DNA from: Apostichopus parvimensis
Taxonomy: Eukaryota > Echinodermata > Holothuroidea > Aspidochirotida > Stichopodidae
DNA length: 37,120 nucleotides
Direction: 5' to 3'
NCBI GenBank assembly: GCA_000934455.1
Contig: KN889736.1
Location: 2,387 to 39,506 of the forward strand
Every line of letters begins with the position of its first letter. The stretch's first letter is position 1. This document shows, in pieces, positions 10,485-20,928 of this stretch. The notes beneath the pieces were generated by a model that ran no database searches, was not told the DNA's origin, and worked only from the letters and a program-made list of their open reading frames with translations. The position numbers were made by a program, and so were the translations under genes.

Positions 10485-12883
10485 ACATTTCATGTGTTTT
10501 AGCTAGACAGTCCAGAGCATGAGAAATGATCTACACCTCCCTTTTTGAACAATTTCTTTTTTCTTACGAAGGGAACAGCCAGTCGCATGTACTCCGAAAC
10601 AATGTTTCCCCAAGTCGAATGACGTTTTCTACAGAGTGGAGAAACTGCTGTGACCTCTCCAAATATATGGTCCCAAACAGCTAGACAATTCTGAGTCTAA
10701 ATGGCATCTCCTGAGCTACAGTGCACAGAGCTATAAATGCACATTAAAGGACATTTTCCCGCCCAATTTTAACTGTTGAAATATTAAATGCAAATACCAC
10801 ATGTGTTATCCTACTTAACTGGCACATTGCTGATTAATTTGGCCTAGTTATTGAGCTACGGAACTCCATGCAAACTTCACATACATAGCCGGTTCAGTCA
10901 CGTATGAAGTACTCTATACCCGCAGGCCGCAGGCAGAAGAAATCCAATGACGATGTCACCATTCTTCACAGACTAAACACAATATCATCATTTTTTAATA
11001 GATTCGGTAATATCGGATATTTTTCTCCAGGGAATTCACAACTGCTGTATAATAACGAAGAAAGGGTGGGATGGTTGGTTGCATACAGGTACAATAGGTA
11101 TATATATGGTGTAATAAATACTGTGCGTGATGCCATCTATTGACATGTCTGCAGGTACAAATTTGTGTTACCAGGACTTTTGTCTTATGTTTGCATTGTT
11201 GCAAAAATAGAACAGGTGTTTCCCGCGAAATTCAACGACTTCACAGCTCAACATACATATAACAACACAGACAGTATCCAATCGTACAGAAAACACCACC
11301 TAGCTGAATGGACTTCCACAGTTCAAATTATGGGATGATCTTTTAAAACACCAGGCTGAAATCTGAATTCAGTTTTGGTGGTCAGTTCAAGGGTGTATAT
11401 ATAATTCTTACTAAGCTCTAGTAACGAATAGGAAACATTCACTACTGAAGCCATACATTTAAACATTTACAACTACTAAAGATAAATTAAAATATATAAA
11501 TGCATAAGTGTAACTACATAATGAGAATCACTCTGGGTGATGAAAGTTTGGAATGGAACCATAACAATTCACTAGTTCTTACATTTGCTGGGGGATAATA
11601 CTAGGCCAGAGAATCAGTTGTAGATTGCCCAAAGAAGAGGAGAGAAAGAGAGGAGAGAGGGGTAGGGGATGGTGGGATTGAAGAAAAACTCAATCATTTT
11701 GATTTCATTTATACAATCAATTCATGTGGATACTGTAATCAAAATCGGTACAACCAAAGAATTTGTCAATATTAATTTCTGCATTTCTCCCATTTATAAA
11801 CATATTTCTTACCTGTAGTACAGATCTATAAATGCAGATAAGTTTTTCATTTCAACTTAGTTAAAGAGCAGCTTCATCACCTTTTAATTCGGCACGCAAT
11901 CCCTTGACATACTACAACTTCATACCTTCTTTCCGATGAATTGTCAGAAGCGATCAATCCAAAATGGACGTCTGAATTTATAAAACATACAAGAGCATCA
12001 GAGATCCCCTTAATGAATTGTTTAACATATATTCAGCATGGACCTCATGAAATTGAATTTTAATGGTTGTCTCTTATTGACGATGCCAATATTAATTTCC
12101 TGACATCTATGGTAATTTTCCATCACTCAGAGTCATTCAATGATTTAAGTTTTTACTCCCATCCTCAAAGGTGATTAAACATCACCCCCAAAACTTTTCA
12201 TGTCTCCCGAGAAAGCCCCCCGCTGTAATTGAGCTTCCTTCGATCTCTTTCTCCTGCATTTTATGTCAAGGAAAGTTGCGGGTTTTGACATTAAATATGG
12301 AACCATCATCTTGAAATGCACACCATCCTAATCCCCTTGATGAAAAAAAATTGCCTTTGAGCTGATAGAATTTGCCCTGCCTACTCCATCCTTCTGTAAA
12401 CTCCAAAAGAGACGTTAAATATATGACTTGAGTCACAAATTCCTGCCGGCCGTTCTCTGCGAGTCTCGTCTTTAATGAACAAACTCATTCTCGTGGCGCG
12501 CGCACGCACACGCCACAAACACCTGACGAAAATGGCAATGCTGCAAGGATTCATGGAGGATATTGCAGAAAGATAAAAAAAAAAGAAGAAGTTTGGTTCT
12601 AGTCCACTATTGCATGGAAAAATATGAAATTTCATACGAGTGCATATTGATTTATCGACAGGTAAAAAAGAGAACGCTCTCTCATGTAGACAAATATAAT
12701 AAAGTAGTGCACTACTCTGTACTCAATTTGGGAGAGTGCTATTAATAGAAATTGAGAACTCTGGAGTGATTTACATACTATGTTGCTAAAAGCAAATCAT
12801 TAATGTGTTACAAGCTTTACATTCATCTGAAGATAACTGTTACTTGCACCGAATCTTTTGTATTATGAATAACAGGGCTGGAC
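10485..12883. other. Gene-free stretch with a CpG cluster near 12440-12530
   Basis: One block at 11031-11088 has an acceptor-like TTTTCTCCAG and a donor-like ACAG|GTAC around 58 bases, too short to call a gene. The CpG-containing segment at about 12440-12530 includes GGCGCGCGCACGCACACGCC but no clear exon. A purine tract lies at 11632-11667. An imperfect inverted repeat (ATGTCAA / TTGACAT) lies at 12263-12291. Confidence 0.4.
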
Positions 12884-12961
12884 AGTGGCGGGGGGGGGGT
12901 ACGGGATGGGAGGGGAAGGGATGGAAGGAGACAGTAGGGGAAGGAATGGAAGGGGAAGGGC
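12884..12961 (+). repeat. G-rich purine tract with G-quadruplex potential
   Basis: A G10 run at 12890-12899 is followed by GGGATGGGAGGGGAAGGG and further GGAA/GGGGA repeats. Four G-runs of three or more with short loops satisfy the usual G-quadruplex pattern on the plus strand. It lies next to the 3' end of the retroelement relic. Confidence 0.75.
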
Positions 12962-12974
12962 GTTGTAATCATAA

Positions 12975-13237
12975 TCCTGAGTAGGCAGATGAGGACCTCT
13001 GCCCCTCCACGCCAAGGACTTAAGCCATCTCGGTGGCCGCCTGGGGGCTCTTAGCTAGCGGTGGCTTCTTTTTTCCTGACTTGGAGGAGCCGGAACTTTC
13101 TCTTCTTTTAGGCAGCTTTGTCCGTCAGCCAGGCACTGACCGAATCCCACAACTCCTGGGGCCAGTCCTGGCAAATCGAGCATGTCTGCTCTCACAGGTC
13201 TACACGGACTGCACTTGGGGCACAGATCATGCTTATC
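12975..13237 (-). pseudogene. Decayed retroelement ORF1/gag-like fragment
   Basis: This minus-strand island is richer in GC than its surroundings. It reads in three successive frames. The first, from 13237, gives DKHDLCPKCSPC. The second, at about 13185-13111, gives TCSIC followed by QDWPQELWDSVSAWLTDK. The third, about 13106-13023, is Ser/Lys/Pro-rich (SSGSSKSGKKKPPLAKS). Each step is a one-base frameshift, and a stop follows the second block. The order of Cys-x2-Cys pairs, a Cys-x2-Asp-Trp-Pro segment, a Trp-rich helix and a basic tail resembles ORF1/gag-like proteins of DIRS- or Gypsy-type retroelements of marine invertebrates, from memory of the pattern. A plus-strand frame of 71 codons at 13033-13248 is a shadow. 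No reverse transcriptase or terminal repeats were seen nearby, so this is an isolated broken fragment. Confidence 0.45.
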
Positions 13238-14788
13238 CCATAATTTAAGTTTCTATGAGGTTTTGTTTTAATAACTTTTTCACCAACATTTAAAATGTAA
13301 GCTTGATCTACTGTAGCCGTGGGTCTTTTTAATTATATGAAGTACAGTTCTTCTGCAAAATTGCTATCCTTTTCTTCTCAGAATACCTTTTTGAGAATCT
13401 CCACGGGGTCTTGTGACAAGCTTGCTATGAGCTCATAGCAAACAATCTTTCTCTAAATGAGTTCATTATTAATTCTTTTGATATCCTTAAGTCTACAACA
13501 ATTATCTACAGTGCACAGATGGATAAATTTAAACAAATGCACTGCTAACCCGCCATTGTTTAAAGTGGATATTTTCCTCCAAGAGAATATAAAACTGCTA
13601 AGGTAAAATGTTATATAACTCCATAGTATCCACTTATCTGACACTGACTTCAAATATACTCATCAAATACTTTTGAATTCTAGCTTAGATATAGATATAA
13701 CCCAATATTTAATAAATTTTGATGGTGATAATTTTTGCCTGACGAGGAAGAAAGGTCAAGCATGAACAATGGCCAACCACCATGAAATGATTCAATTTGG
13801 ATAATAAGCCAAAAGACAGCCAAGTGATCCAACGCGAGTAGAGAGAGAGAGAGAGAGGGAGAGACGAGATGGAATCAAGATCGATAGTACAACTAATACC
13901 GCCAAAACTTTGAGGAGGAGAGAAGATAGAGAAGACTAAAAGCTTCAGGACATCCCAGAGAATTTTAATCCAAAACGAAATAAGAATATGAGATTAACTG
14001 GTGTTGATACCCCGAGGCTGCGCTGCTGCCGTAGTACTTAGTTCCTGTATGTGCCAGAAGACTATATGACTTATAAGCATGGGTGGAGTGTGGAGTGTTT
14101 ATTACACACTCATGAACGCTCAGCTAGTGGAAGTGAAAAGAATACTTTTATCTGATATCATGTAGGTTTGAATCTAAATGCATGGAAATTTTGTTACTAC
14201 ATTTTACACAATTAAGAGAAGGTAAAAATCTGAACATAACCATGAAGAAAACTTTAAGTTTGACTAATAGAGATCACTGCTGATCCATTGACAATTTAAG
14301 CTCAAAGAGATTTATTTATACTGATTGATTGATTAATTCATTTGCAAATGTTACGTTTCTTGGTTAATATCAGTTTCGAGCAAACTTGGTATTAATCAAA
14401 ATTGTAAGCTAAGGACAAAGTGTTTGTGCAGGTTGATGCGGATCGCTTGTAAAAATCATAACACATAAAATTCAATACTAGCTGTTGTACGTGCAGGAAT
14501 TATGGAAATCATTTGAGGTGATAGAAATAGCGAAAAAGAGCAACAGTTAGGTCAAAATATAAATAGGTCAATATTTTTCAAATCTGATAGATAGTACTGT
14601 CTGTCTTAGAATGCAGTACTGTTTCACCATGTAAACACTACATGCTGACCATATAGATGGTACATGTATATACACCCTTAAAACTGTCAGAATGAAATGA
14701 ACACTCTTATCATAACGATCACCTGACTTGTAACTAGAATTTAAACGAAACTAATTCCTCAAATATGCAGTTTTCAATTAAAACTTAC
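13238..14788. other. Gene-free stretch
   Basis: Holds a (GA)n microsatellite at 13841-13864 and a SOX-like AACAATGG word near 13765. No supported gene. Confidence 0.4.
13841..13864. repeat. (GA)n microsatellite
   Basis: About twelve GA units with one interruption (GGGA). Confidence 0.9.
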
Positions 14789-15028
14789 ACGCACGCTACA
14801 TTGCTCTTTCGGAAAGACCACCAATCGTGCTTTCATTTTCGTGTTACAGATTATTTTTAAAACTGCCCCAGACAACCGAGCAATGTTGTCACACACTTTC
14901 AGGTTAAATGAACTGACACTTATGTGTCTAATTGATGGCTGATTGTAAAAGTTGTCAAACATCAGATAAACATGACCGCAGCATGCAGTCGCACCGTACC
15001 GTATCGTCAAAATGCAGCTGTCACACAT
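14789..15028 (-). CDS. Candidate first exon, CpG-rich, ending in GTAAGT donor (minus strand)
   Basis: On the minus strand an ATG at 15028 opens 80 codons that end exactly at a GTAAGT donor (plus positions 14783-14788) in phase 0. The peptide begins MCDSCILTIRYGATACCGHV and ends near FPKEQCSVR. It has no recognised domain. The segment 14970-15070 carries at least eight CpG in about 95 bases, against very few elsewhere, and a TATA-like TATAATA lies upstream at 15079-15085. This suits a promoter and first exon. The reading frame may be fortuitous and the exon may be 5' untranslated. It would be the natural start for the minus-strand gene ending at 1-389, but phases do not match directly, so intervening exons would be needed. 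Confidence 0.3.
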
Positions 15029-15069
15029 GAACCGGGACTGGTGGAGTTAACCTCATCCTACGTCTCGTC

Positions 15070-15183
15070 TAGTGGTGGTATTATAATGATTAACCATTTC
15101 ATTTGCAAACTGGAATAAAGTGGCATAGGCAGGCATTTAAGACGCCACAGCTGTAGAATTACAAATATTTACTAATCTCACCT
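15070..15183. promoter_or_regulatory. Putative bidirectional promoter between divergent first exons
   Basis: About 110 bases separate a CpG-rich minus-strand block with a GTAAGT donor from a plus-strand ATG exon with a GTAAGA donor. The interval contains TATAATA on the minus strand (15079-15085). The inference rests entirely on the two flanking exon candidates. Confidence 0.25.
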
Positions 15184-15235
15184 ATGGGGAACATCTTCTC
15201 CTGGTTAACGGCATCTGGGACCACATCGGGGAATG
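15184..15235 (+). CDS. Candidate first coding exon with N-myristoylation-type start
   Basis: An ATG at 15184 opens MGNIFSWLTASGTTSGN and runs directly into a strong splice donor (AATG|GTAAGA, GT at 15236-15237), leaving one base of a split codon. Met-Gly-Asn-x-x-Ser at the start fits the N-myristoylation consensus (glycine at position 2, serine at position 6). If translated, the protein would probably be lipid-anchored to a membrane. The initiation context is moderate, with G at +4 but not a purine at -3. No matching downstream exon was identified and no gene family is recognised. The block is short, so chance occurrence is possible. Confidence 0.3.
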
Positions 15236-15237
15236 GT

Positions 15238-17242
15238 AAGAATGTCTAAGAATGTCTAACCGTGCGGTCACAAGCATACATCATAATCATCATATATTTA
15301 GTAAACCTACAGGATGCTCTTCCAACAGAACTTGATGATTTACAATACAAACTGTTTAATCCAGTTGATTGTGTACAACAGATGGGTTCAGCTGTGGTCG
15401 ACTTCATTAACGGGGCGATAATTTAGTTAATGGAGATCTCGCATCAGTGTTTTACAAGGGACCTGCTGGAGGTATAATACCGCAAGGGAAGCTTGAAGTT
15501 CAAAGTCAAAAGTGAAAATGAAACAATTTAACTTCTTGTTACTCGGTCGATTTTCAGGGTCTACTGAAAACAATCACTAACGAGTCTAAATTAAAAAAAG
15601 TGAAAGGCGATTAACTAGCTGACGGAAAGGGCCGCCATTATCAGAGTAATTCAATTTGCTTCTTGACATAGCATACTCAGCATGCCTTGCAGTACTTCCA
15701 AAACTGGAACTTTTATATTTATAATATGAACTTTGGCTAACAGCCATACCACATCTTTCATTTTTCACTTTCCTTTACAAAACTGAAAGGTATGGCTAAA
15801 ATTTGTTACTAAATTTAGAATCGTGATCAGTAAGTATGACCAAAAGTTATTGGTGAAAAGGTTAAAACATCCTACATGCACAAATGATGTACTGTAGCGG
15901 TTACCATTGGTATTCGCAGGAATGTTGCTGATGCAGAAAAATAGCATAAAAAGAATTTTATATAAGAATCAAAGATGCAAAGGAAAGCAAATTTGGACCC
16001 AAAATTACGTAAATTACTAACAAATTAAACAACCACACTTCCGAATTCCTGGTGAACGAGCACGACAGTTCTTTTTTATGAATGCATGCAGAAAAGAACA
16101 GATCTGTATCAATCCCCTTTCACTTACAACTACTGTACATTATTAATTAACTTTATCAAGGTTTTGCCAGTTTTCTTCAAATTTCATTAAATAGAATCAT
16201 TTTTGAAATCCTACAGAGTTTTGTGCAGATAAGAATTATACTTAACAACATTCAAGAAGGTTTTTAATACTGTCAGTCCAAACTTAACCTGAGGTAAAAA
16301 AGTTAAAAAGTTGAAGGTTGACAGTCATAGTGTCAACACAGGCAAGGTCTTCTCACACTTAACTTAACAACAGTTAACCCCTGGGCACTGGTAACTTATT
16401 TGTTACACCCACACACACCCAATTGTCCCACAGTTTAAACAGCAATTCCCTGAAGTGTGCCACATTTATGTACGTTCCCCTGGGGGACTTGCCTATATAG
16501 TGTTGCCACAAACCATCACATACAACAAAGTAAAAGTTACCTGGGAAGGTCCCCCATTTATAAACACAGGTCTTGATATTGGAGGGGCAATGAAGAAAGA
16601 GTACCATGTGTAGGACCCAGTATTATAATCTGACTCTCAACCCTGCAATCCATAAATCCTAAGTCCATTGACCCTTTCCCATTTGACTGCATTTTCCTTC
16701 CAACTATTAACTATTTAAAGGTCACAAATTCGAATAAGCTTCCAATTCCGGTCTCAAAATTTAGAGACATTTTACAGGAGGGTTGAGAAACTAAACTTTA
16801 TCTCATCTTTTGTCCCTCCCATCTAAACAACCGGGCCGGAAAATCTTACCTTTATCAGTACCGCATCATACTCAGATAGTCTGCTAGAGCTCTGTTATTG
16901 TGGAAATGAGGAATGCTAGCCATTAAAAGTAAGTATGCTAATAACTAGGAGAGATTCTGAAAACATCCAGGACGACACACTTACCACATCAAGTGTCTCT
17001 TCGCAAGCTTCCACCCTTTGAATATTTCTATCACGCCTGTAAAGTCATACTTATAAATCAAAGGTGTTCCCCACTGCAACAGACTTGGAAGAAGCAATTT
17101 GGGTTTGACATTGAAAATAAATATGTTGTGCCATAACACCCACCACACTGATTGGGACAGAGATCTTCCATTAGATTCTGTGTCAGCTTAGAAAAGATAT
17201 ATCTTAGTTTTGGGAGAAAACCAAAGTGACCATGATGCATGA
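15238..17242. other. Gene-free stretch, possibly intron
   Basis: Just after the donor lies a tandem AAGAATGTCT pair (about 15238-15258). A minus-strand frame at 16374-16607 was examined; it lacks splice sites and is not called. No other features are supported. Confidence 0.4.
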
Positions 17243-17470
17243 CGTGAACTCGTAAAAGAACCGCAGCTATGGTTACGAGAGTATGAAAGTCTTCGTGAAT
17301 ATGTGACCAGATGGCGCACACACCTACACACACAAAAGAATACAGAAACGCTTCAGAGGTTTGGTGTTCGATTCCAGACGTTGAACTTGTCGAGAACATT
17401 AGGAAACGATAAGAAACGGGACGATGAGTACGTCAGGGTTTCTGAGAAGTTTGCGTCAGGTAAGACGGAT
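17243..17470 (+). CDS. Candidate CpG-rich exon with TCAG|GTAAGA donor
   Basis: The plus strand is open from 17243 (after a TGA at 17240) through a strong splice donor at 17471 (GCGTCAG|GTAAGA), leaving one base. The frame contains no ATG, so it would be an internal exon or a 5' untranslated first exon. The peptide is charged and Arg-rich, for example LWLREYESLREYVTRWRTHL. About 18 CpG occur in the 275 bases from 17240, marking it out from its neighbours. A minus-strand frame of 113 codons (17058-17399), with an acceptor-like TTTTGTGTGTGTAG near 17332, overlaps it, so strand assignment is uncertain. No family is recognised. Confidence 0.28.
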
Positions 17471-18336
17471 GTAAAATTGCGAGGATAAATCAAGCAGCTT
17501 CATCTCTACCGGAGGAAGAACAGTGAGAGAGTAAAGCACAGTACGTCGTTGATATGTCAGGCAATGAAAAGCAATTAAAAACAGTGTCTGAAAATATCAT
17601 ATATTGAATATAAATGTAATTACAGACACACGTGTGGTTTTTAACCAATCGTGATGTAGTCAGAACTTTAATAATTGAAGATACAATTTTTCCATGAAAC
17701 ATGCTGAAATGTCAATCAATGCTGTGAGAAGAGTGTTAGTTATCTCCTTTTAGTGAATTACCTAGATGTAGGGTTTAAAACAGTTCAAAATTTCCCACAA
17801 ATATAATGATTCCTATGGCAAATCTATGTGCAAACTATAGCCCGATTCACATCGTTGAAAACGTAAGATGGATCTGATACTACAGGGACAATCAACTTCA
17901 TAGTGTGAACACTCTTATACTCAGGATTGCATCCCGCAGTCTCGACAAAGTACCTGACAAAATACATTTTTTAATTTCTTGGGCATGCTTTATTTTGTTC
18001 TGTATCATCTTGCTCTCAGCTGGTCTAACTTTTGATTGACGTAATATCACTAATATGGTTGTAAAAAGTTGCTTGATTCATTTGTTTCTTATATAAATCA
18101 TCACATTTTCTGTACATACATACTAGTTTCAGTACTGTACCTATCTTAACTCCATCAGAATATTCCCGGATATAGTACTTCTACTGTACATGCTTGGGCA
18201 AGCTGTAATATTAAACAAGGACTATAAATAGCTCCAAAATAAACTAAATTGCTGACAGAATTAGTTATTAATATTATTACAAGGACTCTGAATATATAAA
18301 ACAGTATGTAAAACAATTTTAATAATGAAACAAGGA

Positions 18337-18466
18337 AATAAGTGCCAATAACAAGTTAAAACAGAACATGTCACATATGTGCGGTATACGTACGTACGTG
18401 TTACAACTTTACAGGTGAAAATTTTAATCGTACGACATCTTTCAGAGAGTGTTGCTTTTAAATTTA
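18337..18466 (+). repeat. Diverged direct duplication, copy 1
   Basis: Shares AATAACAAGTTAAAACAG, ACATGTCACATA and GTTGCTTTTAAATT with copy 2 at 18771-18889. The middle differs, and an (ACGT)n palindrome (18386-18400) occurs only here. Confidence 0.8.
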
Positions 18467-18770
18467 TACCATGGAAATCAAGTGAGTTGTTTCAGAGCTA
18501 CACGATCATGGAGAGGATAATAAGAGTGTCTCCACTAAACACAGCGGCATTAAAATATTTGGGTACATATTAGTTTCAATTTTGTTTTAAACCAAGGTCA
18601 CTTTTAAATTTTCCAAGAACTGTGAGAAAGCTTTGGTTTGTGATCTGGGTTAAAGCTCATGAATGTTTATTAGCATGTAGCAATTTAGCAATAAAGCTTG
18701 CAACACCGGCAGGAAATTGAAAGTCATTATTCGAGCTGGATTCACACAATTTGTGAAGAACAATGCATGC

Positions 18771-18889
18771 AATAAGTTCAAATAACAAGTTAAAACAGGA
18801 CATGTCACATACATGCTGTACAGGTACAAAGTGTCATAACTAACATATTAGTGGCACAATATCTTTCAACAAATGTTGCTTTTAAATTA
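18771..18889 (+). repeat. Diverged direct duplication, copy 2
   Basis: Second copy of the block at 18337-18466, about 434 bases downstream, in the same orientation and slightly shorter. Confidence 0.8.
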
Positions 18890-19382
18890 AACAATCTCAT
18901 CGCAACCGTACCTCAAACTTAGGAGACTTAGCTAACAAAACACCACAGGTTACTTGATGAGTAGGAGATGGATTCATTGCATATAAAACTGACGACGATG
19001 TATTGTTACGGGCATAATGATATTTGACAAAGACAATGAAAATACACTGAAAATAAAATACAATGAAAATGGCATAGGCGCCTTGATGGAACAAAAAGTA
19101 TACATCTCAAGACGCTGGGAAACAGCATGCCTGGATGGGAATATTACACTTAAAGGACTTAGCGTATAGATTACTTTGTAAATCTTAATCAAGATTATGG
19201 TCATAAGTTATCATTAATATTACTATGGTGATTACCGAGAGAGAGAAATAAAGCATTTTCATGAAAATTCAAGTATTGTATCCATCTGAACGAATTTCAA
19301 TTTGATATTGGAATGAGAAGGGCAATGACCGGAGGGGCCGGTGGTCATAGAGGGCACACAGTGCTAAAATGTTACCAGGACA

Positions 19383-19460
19383 TTCTAGGCACGGTAGAAA
19401 GAGGTGCTAAGGTTGTGAGGAGACAGGTAAGCGAGAAGCGGAGTAAATGTGTATGGTTAG
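19383..19460 (+). repeat. Dispersed repeat, copy 1 (partner at about 26632-26710)
   Basis: GTGCTAAGGTTGTGAGGAG then ACAGGTAAGC, with TAAATGTGTATGG downstream, matches GTGCTAAGGCTGTGCAGAA, ACAGGTAAGC and TAAATATATGG at 26659-26711. Because similarity continues past the donor-like GTAAGC, this is more likely a mobile repeat relic than an exon. Confidence 0.5.
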
Positions 19461-19728
19461 TTCACACAGGAATACTAAATATTTCAATTCAGCTTGTATA
19501 GTACTACTGACCAGTATTAACCTTACTTATCTAATATACTCAACACTTCAATGGAATTGTAGTACACCTTCTTTTTCTGTTTTGATAACAATAGGGCTTT
19601 GTGCAAAGTGACTGACCCTAAACAATACATCACAAAAAAATCTATTTGCTTTAACTTGCTACTCTGGATTGTTTAAAAAGCAAATTTGTATTAAGGATAA
19701 TATGACTTTTGAACTCTTCTCATGACAG

Positions 19729-19882
19729 GTTTTGCAAGGATTTGGTTAGATCAATAATTGTATCCATCCAGGATAGAAATAACTGCTTTGGAGAGAGGAG
19801 GACCTTGTTAAACCTTAAATTACTGCAGCACTGCTCTGTCAGTTTTGCAGACCGTTATAATCCTTCTTTTTCCACTGATCAG
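19729..19882 (+). CDS. Candidate internal coding exon, unknown protein
   Basis: An acceptor with a pyrimidine-rich lead (TTTTGAACTCTTCTCATGACAG, AG at 19727-19728, spans fewer than 25 bases upstream) is followed by one base and 51 open codons, closing at CAG|GTACAC (GT at 19883). The peptide starts FCKDLVRSIIVSIQDRNN, continues with a Leu-rich TLLNLKLLQHC segment and ends NPSFSTDQ. It enters with one base completing a codon and leaves in phase 0. The other two plus frames have early stops. No family is recognised. A chance frame of this length is not rare in 37 kb, so the splice signals carry most of the weight. Confidence 0.3.
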
Positions 19883-20913
19883 GTACACGTGTACATGATT
19901 TTAGTCTGTTTCAGAACAAAATTTGAGAGAATATTTCGTAGATTCCTACTGTCAGTATGACCACGGCCTTGAACTGATTCTAGTAATTAACGAATTCTTC
20001 ATCCCTCGTCAGGGGAGAGATCGAATCCGCGGCTCAGGGTAAAGAAAAAATAATGTCTGAATGCTCAGGGTTCACACAGACCTGGGATCATTTACAAGAG
20101 AACTTATAATATATTCAGTTTCACATGCGTATTTACCACTAGTTATGCATACTGTACATATCGCAGCACTGCAGGTAAAATAGTTACAAACTCAATGCAA
20201 AGAGCATTGGCTATCTACAGTAAACTCTTTGTGTTCATAATTTTGCTGTCAATCTTTGCGAGGTTTTTTTTCATACATCAATTCTCCGACACATTTTTTG
20301 CCATTTTTTCCAGGAATATGAACAAACTTGACTGCGCCTGTGCAATTTCTATCAGATTGTAGAGAGGAGGGACAGTTGTGTGATCAATAGATTTATGATC
20401 TTGAACTGTAACGCATGGCTCAGCTACATCTCTTAGACTAGTAGTATAGAGACCTAGTACATCAAAGTATACAGCATAAAATGAGCGAAACAGGCCGTTT
20501 CTTGTCCAACGTCATGTAATATCTATGATTTTATTGGTTGATTTTAAAATATGAATAAGAAAGGTGTGGTCACTGTGGTGCTCATGCATAAAATTTTTGT
20601 TTGGGCCAATTTTGGTCAATTTTGACAAAACGGTTAATTACTCCTTACTTAGGGTTTGCCGAGTTCTATCACAGTAAGCTCTCTTTTCTCAATCCCTAGT
20701 TGCTGATGTTTAAATGACAATGGAATGCTAAAAAATTCCAGATAAGTGCAATATGGACCTTTAAAAGTACCCCAAATTCCAACCACGACTTCTGAATGGC
20801 TTCTCCTAGTTACTAGCCAGGTTATTCTTTTGTGGTGTTGTATAAACCTGACATTCCAATCCTTCACACAGAGACAAGTCTACCAGACATGTTGATTCCA
20901 TACCAAAGAATAC

Positions 20914-20928
20914 ATCTATCTATCTATC
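20914..20928. repeat. (ATCT)n microsatellite
   Basis: Between three and four ATCT units. Confidence 0.7.

Larger units (their letters stand above)
17471..19728. other. Gene-free stretch with duplicated blocks
   Basis: Contains the diverged duplication at 18337-18466 and 18771-18889, an (ACGT)n palindrome near 18386-18400 and one arm of a dispersed repeat (19383-19460). Confidence 0.45.

Noticed and set aside
11031..11088. 58-base block with TTTTCTCCAG acceptor and ACAG|GTAC donor
   Set aside because: Too short to judge coding potential and not linked in frame to any neighbour on firm grounds.
16374..16607. Minus-strand frame of 77 codons with an apparent internal repeat
   Set aside because: No acceptor or donor at suitable positions and the internal similarity is slight.
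17366..17375. GTTCGATTCC, a B-box core
   Set aside because: Lies inside the CpG-rich exon candidate and has no A box or tRNA-like folding around it.
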